Of a stretch of 64,000 bases of DNA, positions 44,047-52,190 are shown piece by piece. The translations under genes and the position numbers were made by a program. How positions within the stretch are numbered: the stretch's first letter is position 1; every line of letters starts with the position of its first letter. Where the stretch lies: positions 1 to 64,000 of the forward strand of contig CAKUCX010000004.1 in NCBI GenBank assembly GCA_934643865.1, given 5' to 3'. Below the pieces are notes generated by a model that was given only the letters and a program-made list of their open reading frames with translations, had not been told where the DNA came from and searched no databases. The stretch comes from an uncultured Kiritimatiellota bacterium. GTDB lineage: Bacteria; Verrucomicrobiota; Kiritimatiellia; RFP12; UBA1067.

Positions 44047-44591
44047 CTTTTTCTCCATGCATTCTGAATATACCGTCCTGGGTTATTATAATTGATTACT
44101 TTGGCATAATTCCCAACTGCAGTAGCATTTTCAGGTATGTCTTTTGTCACCACACTACCAGCCCCAATTGTAACATTCGACCCGATTACAACGTCTTCCA
44201 CAATGCAAACATTCGGTCCGACATACACATTCGAACCAATAGTGGCACTTCGACCATCATTAGAGCCAATCGTCGTAAACTGTGATAGATTACAATTATT
44301 ACCAATCACTGCAGTAGGGTTTACTACCAAAGGTCCCCCATGACCAACATATAGGCCATAACCAATCTTAGCAGTATATGGTATTTCTATGCTGTGACCA
44401 CGCCACAGTCGCCAAATCATCTTAACGAAAGTACCATACCAACAATCTCGACACCATTGCATCAGGCGAAAAGCAATATGCCACCGCATTGTCCGATCAC
44501 ACACAAGACGACGCAGAAGCGCCCTCCCATCAGAGCGGCCAGTATATCGATACAAGTCACTTTTTATATATTCAATAGCAACCTTTATCAT
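44043..44591 (-). CDS. serine acetyltransferase-like hexapeptide protein
   Basis: 182 aa. An N-terminal helical part followed by left-handed beta-helix repeats (TAKIGYGLYVGHGGPLVVNP, TAVIGNNCNLSQFTTIG, ATIGSNVYVGPNVCIVEDVV, IGSNVTIGAGSVVTKDIP). CysE-like proteins in glycan loci usually acetylate sugars rather than serine. Coupled by ATGA to both neighbours. Confidence 0.88.
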   Translation of the reverse strand: MIKVAIEYIKSDLYRYTGRSDGRALLRRLVCDRTMRWHIAFRLMQWCRDCWYGTFVKMIWRLWRGHSIEIPYTAKIGYGLYVGHGGPLVVNPTAVIGNNCNLSQFTTIGSNDGRSATIGSNVYVGPNVCIVEDVVIGSNVTIGAGSVVTKDIPENATAVGNYAKVINYNNPGRYIQNAWRKR

Positions 44592-46156
44592 GCCTTCATC
44601 CCTTCAAAAAGAAAAGTAATCTTCTGGCAGATTCGGCTGCCAACATATTTACGCTCATCATCATCAAGCCCCCACCCCCACAATACTACGCAGAACACTA
44701 TCACAGAAGATGAACCAACAATCAAAAATCTCATGAGACCATGATGCATTACACAGAGAGGAATCAAGGCTATTAAGATTGTAGGGACTGCAACGAGAAG
44801 AAGCTTCATCACCACATTGGTTAGCCATGACTTAACTGACATGTGCAAATCTGCCTTAGCTACATATATATCCACCAACATCACAAAAGCAGACGACAAA
44901 ACCAAGGAGAATCCGACTGAACAAGCCCCTAATTTCAAATACAATCCGCTCAGCAGTATCGGGAATGCGGCAACATATGCGAGACTTCGCAACGCTCTAT
45001 GCATTCCTATTCTTCCAGTAGCTCCAATTGCGATTCCATGGCCTTGTGTAAGCTTATCAATCAAGAAAGCCAACAATGCATATCTGCACAACTCTATTGC
45101 ATGAGCAGGGGGTGTTTTCAACCAGAAATTCATTACAGAATCTAATTCCAGAATCAACGGAATCGCAAAAAAGGATGTCATGAGTGTTGCATATTTCGAT
45201 GTTCTGATTGCCATCTTTTTAACTCGTTCAACATCACCCTCTCCATATGCAGTAGTTATAGCCGGTGTAAACGCTCCGAGCATCGCTCCGCTTAGTGCAG
45301 CAGTCTCACCCGCCAACTGTGTACTAACAGACATAGCCGCGTTAACTTTTGAGCCCAGCCTATTGTTTATCGCGATCGAAAGCCCTTGTCCACGAAACAA
45401 CAACCCAACTAAAGCAACCAATTCCCAACCGGCAAAGGTCGCAATTTGCTTCATTCGGTGAAAATCCATAAACGCCGTTGCGCGGAACTTACACTCCGGG
45501 AACCACAGCACTGCCAATACACCCATTATCACATAAGGGACACAAGTGATCACGCAGACGACAACTGCATAATCTACAAGCCAATATTTTGGAACTAATG
45601 TCATATAGTAGAAAAAGATTGTGCGTACGACAGTCTGCCCAATTCCAATCAGCGTCATCTCTGCTATATTCTGCTTCGCTAACAGCATAGCCACAAAGGG
45701 AGACGATAACATCCCCATGAGGCAACTTATACATGCACACCTCCACAGCCATATGCAATCATTTAATTGAGAATCAGGGACATGCACCCATCCTTTTGAA
45801 ATCGCATAAGCTCCAAGGGGGTAACCTACGAAAACTAATAGCAAGGGGATAATCGTCTGCATTACAACAGCGACAGAAAACCACTCTTGCGAATTCTTCA
45901 TTGCCAGACCTTTATCTGACGCAACGTTGTATTCACCTATGGAAACTGCAAAATAGCGACCAATCGCCGAAGATAACTGGACATTTATGAAACCAATGAA
46001 CACTGTCAGTCCACCAATTACATTAAATAACCCATAGTTATCATGACCCAATGCGCTGAGAACCCAACGCACAGAAAACAAACCGCAGGCAATATTAAAC
46101 AACGACCTACCATACGTCGCTATCACATTCAGAAATATGCGTTTGTTCGCGGTCAT
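44588..46156 (-). CDS. Wzx-type polysaccharide flippase
   Basis: 522 aa with about 12-14 membrane helices: TANKRIFLNVIATYGRSLFN at the start, LGHDNYGLFNVIGGLTVFI, and an arginine/lysine-rich loop ahead of each helix pair. The start at 46156 was chosen because upstream codons come from a palindrome and spacer. The N-terminal block MxxNKRIFLNxxATYGRSL occurs two more times nearby as fragments (46.3 and 51.5 kb). Confidence 0.9.
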   Translation of the reverse strand: MTANKRIFLNVIATYGRSLFNIACGLFSVRWVLSALGHDNYGLFNVIGGLTVFIGFINVQLSSAIGRYFAVSIGEYNVASDKGLAMKNSQEWFSVAVVMQTIIPLLLVFVGYPLGAYAISKGWVHVPDSQLNDCIWLWRCACISCLMGMLSSPFVAMLLAKQNIAEMTLIGIGQTVVRTIFFYYMTLVPKYWLVDYAVVVCVITCVPYVIMGVLAVLWFPECKFRATAFMDFHRMKQIATFAGWELVALVGLLFRGQGLSIAINNRLGSKVNAAMSVSTQLAGETAALSGAMLGAFTPAITTAYGEGDVERVKKMAIRTSKYATLMTSFFAIPLILELDSVMNFWLKTPPAHAIELCRYALLAFLIDKLTQGHGIAIGATGRIGMHRALRSLAYVAAFPILLSGLYLKLGACSVGFSLVLSSAFVMLVDIYVAKADLHMSVKSWLTNVVMKLLLVAVPTILIALIPLCVMHHGLMRFLIVGSSSVIVFCVVLWGWGLDDDERKYVGSRICQKITFLFEGMKA

Positions 46157-46217
46157 TTTATTCCGACACTTTTGATAATGTGGCAAAGTCTGGGACGAGG
46201 CGGTTGTTCGTGGAGCT

Positions 46218-46240
46218 TCAATGGGGTCTGACCCCATTGA
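46218..46240. repeat. RAYT-type palindrome (TGGGGTCTGACCCCA)
   Basis: 11-bp arms around one T (core TGGGGTCTGACCCCA with flanking TCAA/TTGA). Placed at the broken end of the wzx fragment. Other copies: 51291-51307 (partial), 51446-51468, 53073-53095, 53819-53841, 54163-54185, 55294-55316 and about 56397-56416. Confidence 0.85.
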
Positions 46241-46337
46241 CCTCATTGACCCGCGTAAACAACCCGCATTCAACACAATACAGCGACCGCCCGTAGGTGG
46301 CCACGATGTTCAGGAATATGCGCTTGTTGGGGGACAT
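46218..46337 (-). pseudogene. wzx N-terminal fragment ending in palindrome
   Basis: From the ATG at 46337: MSPNKRIFLNIVATYGRSLY then CVECGLFTRV, aligning with the intact flippase start MTANKRIFLNVIATYGRSLF. Homology is lost about 30 codons in and the frame then runs into the palindrome and stops. The rest of 46338-46519 shows no gene. Confidence 0.75.
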
Positions 46338-46519
46338 AGGTGTACCGACTATTTTACTCAAATTCCCCGCCACAACAATTCCGCCCCGCATAGCGCCCGC
46401 TTTGCAACTCGGCCTACGGCCTCGAAGGATACGCGAAGCAACCAGCCGCGAACCTTTCGATTCAATTCATCCATACGGAAGACATCCAAAACCGCACGGC
46501 TACCACACTTGTCCAATGC

Positions 46520-47437
46520 TCATATATCATCGCCGAGTTCAAACTCAAGCTGATCAAATGGTTGCGGGAATGCCCTCTTGAAATGTCGTTTAAACATCCC
46601 CTTGTCAGAGCTAATCATAAGAAGTGTTTCAACCTGAATGAGATGCTTTCGCAACGCCGGCTTACCTACCTCCTTCGTCAGAAACTGATGCAATTTATAT
46701 TTTCGCCCTCGGACATTGACAATAGGATCCTTCTCTCTTAATTTCTCAAGAATTGCGCCATGACTATTTGCAAGAGGGAAATACACATACTTATTGATGA
46801 ATGCCCCAAAGAATGACGGGTGATTCTTCCCGCTCTTTATGAGATGATAAACCTTATATATACCATCAAAAAAAGAATCCTGAAACTCTTTAACCCATTC
46901 GCTATGATATTCCGAAATGAACGCACGAAACAGTCTACGGTACTCATCCTTTTGGCGTTTGCGATACCCAGTAGCTTCGTCAATTAATGCGGCAAGGCCA
47001 GTATCAGCCAACCCAAGCATGAATTGCTCACAATTTCCCGCATACGCGAGATATATGTCCGCCAGCTTACCGGACGCTCTCAGGCTAAGCATCAAGCGAC
47101 AAAAGTCAGTGATAACCCTGCTGTCTACAAATAACGTTTCAGCCCCATTCCTCCCGATAGTGTACCCCTTACTTAATCGGTCAAGAATCTTATTCGAAGA
47201 TGTCGAACGGACATTTGGATGAGTCAGGAACTTTGTAAATGAACTTATAACATCCTTCGCACAAGGCGAGATGCCAACGATACCAAAGAAAGAATTAATC
47301 GAAACAAGCCGTAAGACTTTTCCGGCAACTTCTACATTGGCACACTCAATGTTCTCAAATGTTCCCATCGTAAGCTGGCCACGACTTAAGATACGATCCG
47401 CGTACCTTTTCGGAAAGCCGAAACTAAAGAAAAACAT
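46520..47437 (-). CDS. P63C-domain (phage-type) protein
   Basis: 305 aa. The C-terminal half matches the P63C layout: LFVDSRVITDFCRLMLSLRA, LADTGLAALIDEATGYRK, then WVKEFQDSFFDGIYKVYHL and an ALRKHLIQVETLL helix. P63C proteins are found in phage and mobile-element settings, often as antirepressor-like regulators; their action is unproven. AT-rich. It lies just upstream of the wzx fragment and palindrome. Confidence 0.8.
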   Translation of the reverse strand: MFFFSFGFPKRYADRILSRGQLTMGTFENIECANVEVAGKVLRLVSINSFFGIVGISPCAKDVISSFTKFLTHPNVRSTSSNKILDRLSKGYTIGRNGAETLFVDSRVITDFCRLMLSLRASGKLADIYLAYAGNCEQFMLGLADTGLAALIDEATGYRKRQKDEYRRLFRAFISEYHSEWVKEFQDSFFDGIYKVYHLIKSGKNHPSFFGAFINKYVYFPLANSHGAILEKLREKDPIVNVRGRKYKLHQFLTKEVGKPALRKHLIQVETLLMISSDKGMFKRHFKRAFPQPFDQLEFELGDDI

Positions 47438-47566
47438 ATAACCTCCCTATCATGTTTGCGCCGATGACAATACTGCGACTATCACAAATGTTTCAGCAAG
47501 AATCCTTTGATAGTTACAGCCTGTCTATGAATATTTGCTATCTTTGAAAATGGCAACTGCTATGAA

Positions 47567-47872
47567 TCATGCATTTCCACCCTCTTTCCCTTCGGGCTTC
47601 TTCCTCACGGCATCATGTTCACGCATCCATTGCCACATAGATTTAGCCAACCATCCCTGTCGCCGATCATCCCGCATTTCAGTTACGATAAAACGGTCTC
47701 CTTCGTGGATAACCCCCCGCAATGCTTCTGCAATCTCGTCTTCATTGTGCTCTGAATCAAGCACCCATGTCGATTCAAGTATACGCAGAGCCGCGCCTTG
47801 TCCTTGAATAGCAGCAGACATGGCTTCGTAATCTGCCTGCGGACTCTTGAGATCATAACTTACAATAAACAT
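47567..47872 (-). CDS. small SinR/Cas2-like ferredoxin-fold protein
   Basis: 101 aa. FIVSYDLKSPQADYEAMSAA, ILESTWVLDSEHNEDEIAE and DRFIVTEM resemble the phage 'SinR family' proteins, which have a Cas2/VapD-like fold. There is no CRISPR array or cas gene here, so a link to adaptation is unlikely. It is 4 nt from the next gene upstream, so probably cotranscribed with it. Confidence 0.6.
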   Translation of the reverse strand: MFIVSYDLKSPQADYEAMSAAIQGQGAALRILESTWVLDSEHNEDEIAEALRGVIHEGDRFIVTEMRDDRRQGWLAKSMWQWMREHDAVRKKPEGKEGGNA

Positions 47873-47876
47873 GGCT

Positions 47877-48824
47877 TCACTCCTTTATCAACCTTTTTGC
47901 CTCTGCTTCGGTAACTACAGAACACTGTAGAAAACCTGCTTGTTTATGTTTCTCAACCGAATCACCCTTCCAAACCACTTTGACATAATACAAGTCATCT
48001 GGGGTGTTTTTTGAAACAAGCGAAATTGGCATCAGGATAGCTCTATATCGAGTCGGTATCGATATAGTACCGCTCGATTCAGACGTCATAGGCAGCAGGA
48101 CTTCAAACCAAGTAACATCTTTAAGTCTAGGGCCATCGATAGTATTATCAATCGTTTGTTTGCAAGCCTCTTGTGGAATAGCTTCTAAATGTCCATTCTC
48201 ATGCGGTTTATCAAAACTTGAGTTATCACAAGTTGACTGTTGCCGTATTTCCGCTATCCTCGCATATTTCTCAACCGTGCGTCGTACTGTTGCCACATAC
48301 GGATCCTGCTTATTTGCATAGGCCCATTTAAAAGCTGCTGTCTGAATAGTTTTATACTTATAGAAATCTACTCCATCCACAGAGACAAATATTTGATTGC
48401 ATGTTACGCTACAATCCTCTGCACTCATGCGTTGTGTGTTCTCGACATGTACGTATATAGACAAGCAAGGTTCTTGCGTAGGCTTGGGTATGCTTTGCGG
48501 ATCATTTGAGAGAACACAATGTAAATCATCAAATTGTGTTTTTAGTATCAAACTTGGCCCTATTATTAGTCTATTGAACCCCGCAGCCCACAAAGAGGCA
48601 CATAGTGCCAGAAAAGTAAACAACGACAAGGCAATCTGTGTCAGCACTGTTGTTAATGCCAAGCGAGTAAACTCCTGTGGCGGCGTAACAATAGCATCCG
48701 CCCAAATATTGAAACGAACTAAAGCCCATACTCCAAAAAGAGAACCTATGAGAATAACGCACAGCAAGACTTTGCGGACATGCGGATGTCTCTTCTTAAA
48801 GTTTGACATTCTTAAAATATGCAT
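47877..48824 (-). CDS. membrane protein, unknown (315 aa)
   Basis: Two N-terminal helices (about 19-40 and 58-83) followed by about 220 residues probably on one side of the membrane, with strand-rich segments (SIYVHVENTQRM, QIFVSVDGVDFYKYKTIQTA, WFEVLLPMTSESSGTISIPT). No family recognised. AT-rich. A possible later start is the ATG at residue 6. Confidence 0.55.
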   Translation of the reverse strand: MHILRMSNFKKRHPHVRKVLLCVILIGSLFGVWALVRFNIWADAIVTPPQEFTRLALTTVLTQIALSLFTFLALCASLWAAGFNRLIIGPSLILKTQFDDLHCVLSNDPQSIPKPTQEPCLSIYVHVENTQRMSAEDCSVTCNQIFVSVDGVDFYKYKTIQTAAFKWAYANKQDPYVATVRRTVEKYARIAEIRQQSTCDNSSFDKPHENGHLEAIPQEACKQTIDNTIDGPRLKDVTWFEVLLPMTSESSGTISIPTRYRAILMPISLVSKNTPDDLYYVKVVWKGDSVEKHKQAGFLQCSVVTEAEAKRLIKE

Positions 48825-48934
48825 ATTCTAACTCCTAAATCCAAACTTACATTTGATGTTGGCTATGCGCAAAGCCAAAATGTCGGCTTCCATTTGCATG
48901 AGATTACCATGAGAATTCACCATCATGAAAAGAA

Positions 48935-49897
48935 TCAGGATTTGTGCGAAACAAGTCCGTTCAGCCAGTTGGTCAACATTGTGGGCACTCCTATAAAGGA
49001 CGGGAAATAGCCGACTTGCGTTGCCACCCGGTCGCGAACAGAACGGTCAATCAGCTCGCCCTCGTGGAAGGTGCGCTTCTTGATTGGATCCAGCGGTGTT
49101 TCCTCATTGTGGATCTTGCTTATCGACGCAAAGTTGTACCTGCGAGGGCTCTTCTCTACAGGACAGGCAAACACGACTCCTCGACGTTCAGCATTGCGCT
49201 TCATCCAATTCAGCGCGACATCGGAGAGCTCGCATTCTCCGTCGGGATAGCCGCCGCCAACGTCTTTATGGACACCAGAGAACCATGCCTGCACAATCTT
49301 CGGAGCTCGCGCATACTGCATCACGCCAAAGAGCTTGCGGCACTCGTCCGTCGCCATTGCGTGGTAGATCCACTCCACGTTCGGCGCACGCTCTCCATCG
49401 TGATAGCCACGATAGGCGTCGTGTGGCGAAGAAACGGCATCCCAGAGGCCAAGCATTTCTATCTTTGGCGAGGGGAGAACGCCGACGCTTCTCAGGCGTT
49501 CGACGGACTTCTTGTCCTTTTTAGCGTAAGCCTTTGCAAGCGGAATCGCGTCCGCGAACTTGCGCGGAACACCGACTTCTGATAGCAGCCAACTGAGCGT
49601 GTGCGCGACATATGCGCCGCGACTGAACCCGAACAGGTAGATGGCCATCTCCTCACCTTCGGGGGCGTTGAGAATCTTCTTTGTCAACCAACGGTATGCG
49701 AGTCCGAGAGGGCGCGGGAAGTCTGCTGCAAACAGGCCGCCGAGGAGTTCGTCGCCCGTAACGGTGCCGATGCCCTCTATGTAGGTCGCCAAGGTGCCAG
49801 ATTCGGGCGAACAGTCGAGGCTCTGCTTAAGCTTCCAGACGTTCGTCCGAGCGGAGGCCTCGTTCCAGGTTCCGTCGATGCAGACGACGAGCTTCAT
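48935..49897 (-). CDS. DUF2235 alpha/beta hydrolase
   Basis: 320 aa from the ATG at 49897. KLVVCIDGTWNEAS at the N-terminus, YLFGFSRGAYVAHTLSW with nucleophile Ser92, LGLWDAVSS, and AWFSGVHKDVGGGYPD: the DUF2235 signature shared with Tle1 phospholipase effectors. It is coupled by ATGA to the lipoprotein gene upstream. An effector/immunity role is possible, but no secretion genes are seen. Alternative: a housekeeping esterase. Confidence 0.82.
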   Translation of the reverse strand: MKLVVCIDGTWNEASARTNVWKLKQSLDCSPESGTLATYIEGIGTVTGDELLGGLFAADFPRPLGLAYRWLTKKILNAPEGEEMAIYLFGFSRGAYVAHTLSWLLSEVGVPRKFADAIPLAKAYAKKDKKSVERLRSVGVLPSPKIEMLGLWDAVSSPHDAYRGYHDGERAPNVEWIYHAMATDECRKLFGVMQYARAPKIVQAWFSGVHKDVGGGYPDGECELSDVALNWMKRNAERRGVVFACPVEKSPRRYNFASISKIHNEETPLDPIKKRTFHEGELIDRSVRDRVATQVGYFPSFIGVPTMLTNWLNGLVSHKS

Positions 49898-50208
49898 TGG
49901 GCCACCTCCAGCCAAATGGTTATTTCGACAGGCTTAACGAGTCCAAGCGAACACCATGTGGCAAATACTTCCCACCACTTCTGGGAAACGACGATGCGCT
50001 GCACCGCCCTTTCGTCAACGCGCCCGTCTCTCCCTTGTAGACGGGCATCGAGCATCGTTTGGGCGGTGTCGCCCCAATCCCAGCCGTAGGCGCTCGTGAC
50101 GTCGCAAAACTGCAGCTTCGAGTTCTCGTCGCTGTCTGCGGCGCTGGAGAGATCGAAGTGGACGCAACCGGAGAGAAGGAACACAACAAGGACGAGAGGA
50201 ATTTTCAC
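49894..50208 (-). CDS. small lipoprotein (GTG start)
   Basis: 104 aa from the GTG at 50208: KIPLVLVVFLLSGCVHFDLS is a type II signal peptide with lipobox LSGC, and GGCGGGA upstream can serve as the ribosome site. The rest is soluble and has no recognised family. The longer open frame upstream reads through the leader element and was rejected. Coupled to the DUF2235 hydrolase, as an immunity or anchor partner might be. Confidence 0.65.
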   Translation of the reverse strand: MKIPLVLVVFLLSGCVHFDLSSAADSDENSKLQFCDVTSAYGWDWGDTAQTMLDARLQGRDGRVDERAVQRIVVSQKWWEVFATWCSLGLVKPVEITIWLEVAQ

Positions 50209-50250
50209 GATATTTTCCCGCCTTGTGGCGTGTGCAACCGAATACCTCAC
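50206..50250 (-). ncRNA. 45-nt leader element, copy 1
   Basis: Minus strand starts GTGAGGTATTCGG and ends at the GTGAAA start of the lipoprotein gene. It can form CGCC-ACAA-GGCG just before the start. Related copies lie at 51325-51369 and 62655-62698. Confidence 0.45.
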
Positions 50251-50355
50251 GGGCAAGTTTTGTGACGGCTCTTCCTTCATTCTTTTGCCATACATTATAC
50301 CATTTCCCATCGAGGAGAAGTTGGAGTTATGAGTCGGAGAGCAGAACGGATATCT

Positions 50356-51216
50356 TTAAATCTCAGTCCTTGGCAGCGCTGCGGACTCATCGCAGGCAAT
50401 GCGCCTGTCCTGACTTTTCACATGGCGTTCAAGTTTCTTGATGTCGGCGGCGGGAGGGAGATCCTCCGGAACTATGCCGCGCGATCCAAGCATGTCGCGA
50501 ACTGTTTTGTTGTTCGTGACATGCTCACCCGTTATCGGCTCCTCGCCCTGAAGATCTCTTTGCTCGACATTGTAGTTCGTCATTTCGGTGGCAAGGTTCT
50601 TCGCCGCAATTGTCAGGGTCGGAAGGAAGTCGGCAAGCGGACGGTATTCCTTAACCCCTAGTTTACGCTTCATGTCAAGCGTGCGGAGCCCGCCGAACAA
50701 CGCCTGGTCTCCTTTCGACCGAATGCGTGCGAAACCCTCGTCATCGACCCCGCGCTCGTAGATGTTTTTTGATAGCTGGGTTTCAGACGCTGCAAGCTTT
50801 TCGCGAGCAATCATCCGCTCAATGTACTGAACCCGCTCTTCTATCAGCTCCTGCCTGCGTGTCTGAACAGCAAAGTATCCCTGCGCAAAGGCTATTTCCT
50901 CCTTCCGCGGGTCGCCGTTCATAGCGATTAGGTAGCAGGCATAGCGAGAAAGCATCATATCTGCAATTTCACGCTTTGCCCCCTTCGGTAGCTGGATCAT
51001 TTTCGTGACGTCGCGGAAATGATAAGAAAGTTCTATTTTCTGCAAATAACACGCATTTTCAGCCCGTTTGATGGCTTCAAGGAAGTTTTCCCAGCGCGAA
51101 TAGCCCAGAAGCCCCATCAACTCTCTGGCCAGCCAATATTCGACATTTTCATCGGGAACCTGATGAACGATTCCGTCAAATGTGGACTTAAGCGCAACTA
51201 CTCTTGCAGTATCCAT
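50356..51216 (-). CDS. dinD: DNA-damage-inducible protein D (DinD-like)
   Basis: 286 aa, family length. Begins with a BRO-N-like part (EYWLARELMGLLGYSRWENF), then PKGAKREIADMMLSRYACYL, ERVQYIERMIAREKLAASET and DMKRKLGVKEYRPLADFLPT with LATEMTNYNVE, all DinD landmarks. In E. coli DinD inhibits RecA filaments. No LexA box was identified upstream. It is part of the phage-regulator-like cluster. Confidence 0.87.
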   Translation of the reverse strand: MDTARVVALKSTFDGIVHQVPDENVEYWLARELMGLLGYSRWENFLEAIKRAENACYLQKIELSYHFRDVTKMIQLPKGAKREIADMMLSRYACYLIAMNGDPRKEEIAFAQGYFAVQTRRQELIEERVQYIERMIAREKLAASETQLSKNIYERGVDDEGFARIRSKGDQALFGGLRTLDMKRKLGVKEYRPLADFLPTLTIAAKNLATEMTNYNVEQRDLQGEEPITGEHVTNNKTVRDMLGSRGIVPEDLPPAADIKKLERHVKSQDRRIACDESAALPRTEI

Positions 51217-51324
51217 TTCACACTCTCCAACTCACAACTTGCAACTCACAACTTATCCCTCACAATTCCCCAGAGTCTATCCGGAATACTATGGGGTCAG
51301 ATCCCACGGTAAAAAAGTCCCTTT

Positions 51325-51369
51325 CACGATACGCTCTCGCCCCGTGGGGTATGCAGCTGAATACCTCAC
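51325..51369 (-). ncRNA. 45-nt leader element, copy 2
   Basis: Minus strand GTGAGGTATTCAGCTGCATA then CCCCACGGGGCGAGAGCG and a terminal GTGAAA. Stem 1 GGTAT/ATACC and stem 2 CCCC-AC-GGGG. Downstream come a partial palindrome (51291-51307) and then the dinD gene about 110 nt away, so it may originally have led dinD. No other gene in 51217-51445. Confidence 0.45.
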
Positions 51370-51445
51370 ATGCGGCTCTTTCGCCGCGCTCATCATGGGC
51401 TTTTCCTTGCTCATGTTTATGCGCATATTATACCATATTTGGCTC

Positions 51446-51523
51446 TCAATGGGGTCTGACCCCATTGGTCTCAGCCCGTAGGTGGCCACGATGTTCAGGA
51501 CATATGCGCGTGTTGGGGGACAT
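51446..51523 (-). pseudogene. wzx N-terminal fragment (frameshifted) ending in palindrome
   Basis: The DNA from the ATG at 51523 is nearly identical to 46290-46337 (ATGTCCCCCAACA.GCGCAT) with one extra base that breaks the frame; the other frame then reads EHRGHL.. or, corrected, NIVATYG. It ends at a palindrome (51446-51468), as the first fragment does. It lies directly after the ORF6N gene. Confidence 0.7.
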
Positions 51524-51529
51524 CTTTAC

Positions 51530-52108
51530 CTATTTCCGCTTCTTGGCCCGCGTCACCTCATGTGTGATTTTCAAAACGGCAAGATTCAGCTCGATTGTCG
51601 TCTTGGTCGATTCTGTCGAGAGGTTGTCGCCGATGAGCGCGGCCAGCTTATGTCCCGCTTGCGTCAACTTGGCCGCCTGTTCAGGGCTCCCGTCCTTCAG
51701 CGACTGCAGGGCCTCCATATCCTGCACCATCGCCCGAACCTGGGCGTAAGTTTCGATGATGGCCAGCGTCGCCTGAACCGCTCGCGGACTCTTCAAGATC
51801 GTCGCAAGCATGTAAAGCCCCTTCTCGGTAAAGGCCTTCATCGCATACTTGGAATAATGACCTCTGCCCGAATGAATTTCTAAGGACGAAGATTTCGACC
51901 TTAGAGCCGCAGCCTCCTCCTTGCTCAATTCAATCAAAAAACCTTCGGGGAACTTTTCTGGATTGTTTCGAACAGCCTCATTGATGCGCTTCGTTTCCAA
52001 GCCATATATTTTCGCAACATCGCAATCCAAAAGAACTGGCTGATTACGCACGGTCATCAGACATCCCTTGACATTGTCGATTGAAACCAGCCTTGTCTCA
52101 TTTTGCAT
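51530..52108 (-). CDS. ORF6N-domain protein
   Basis: 192 aa. The ORF6N domain (PF10543 type) reads PVLLDCDVAKIYGLETKRIN and EAVRNNPEKFPEGFLIEL, followed by KAFTEKGLYMLATILKSPRA. These are KilA-N/antirepressor-like DNA-binding proteins of phages and gut bacteria. The C-terminal helices are unassigned. It is probably autonomous. Confidence 0.87.
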   Translation of the reverse strand: MQNETRLVSIDNVKGCLMTVRNQPVLLDCDVAKIYGLETKRINEAVRNNPEKFPEGFLIELSKEEAAALRSKSSSLEIHSGRGHYSKYAMKAFTEKGLYMLATILKSPRAVQATLAIIETYAQVRAMVQDMEALQSLKDGSPEQAAKLTQAGHKLAALIGDNLSTESTKTTIELNLAVLKITHEVTRAKKRK

Positions 52109-52190
52109 ATCGCACCCCCTTTTTCATATGTCTTCTACATCTCTGTAGATCCGTGAAGATCCGTGCCATCCCGTGAAGAGACGCAACGCC

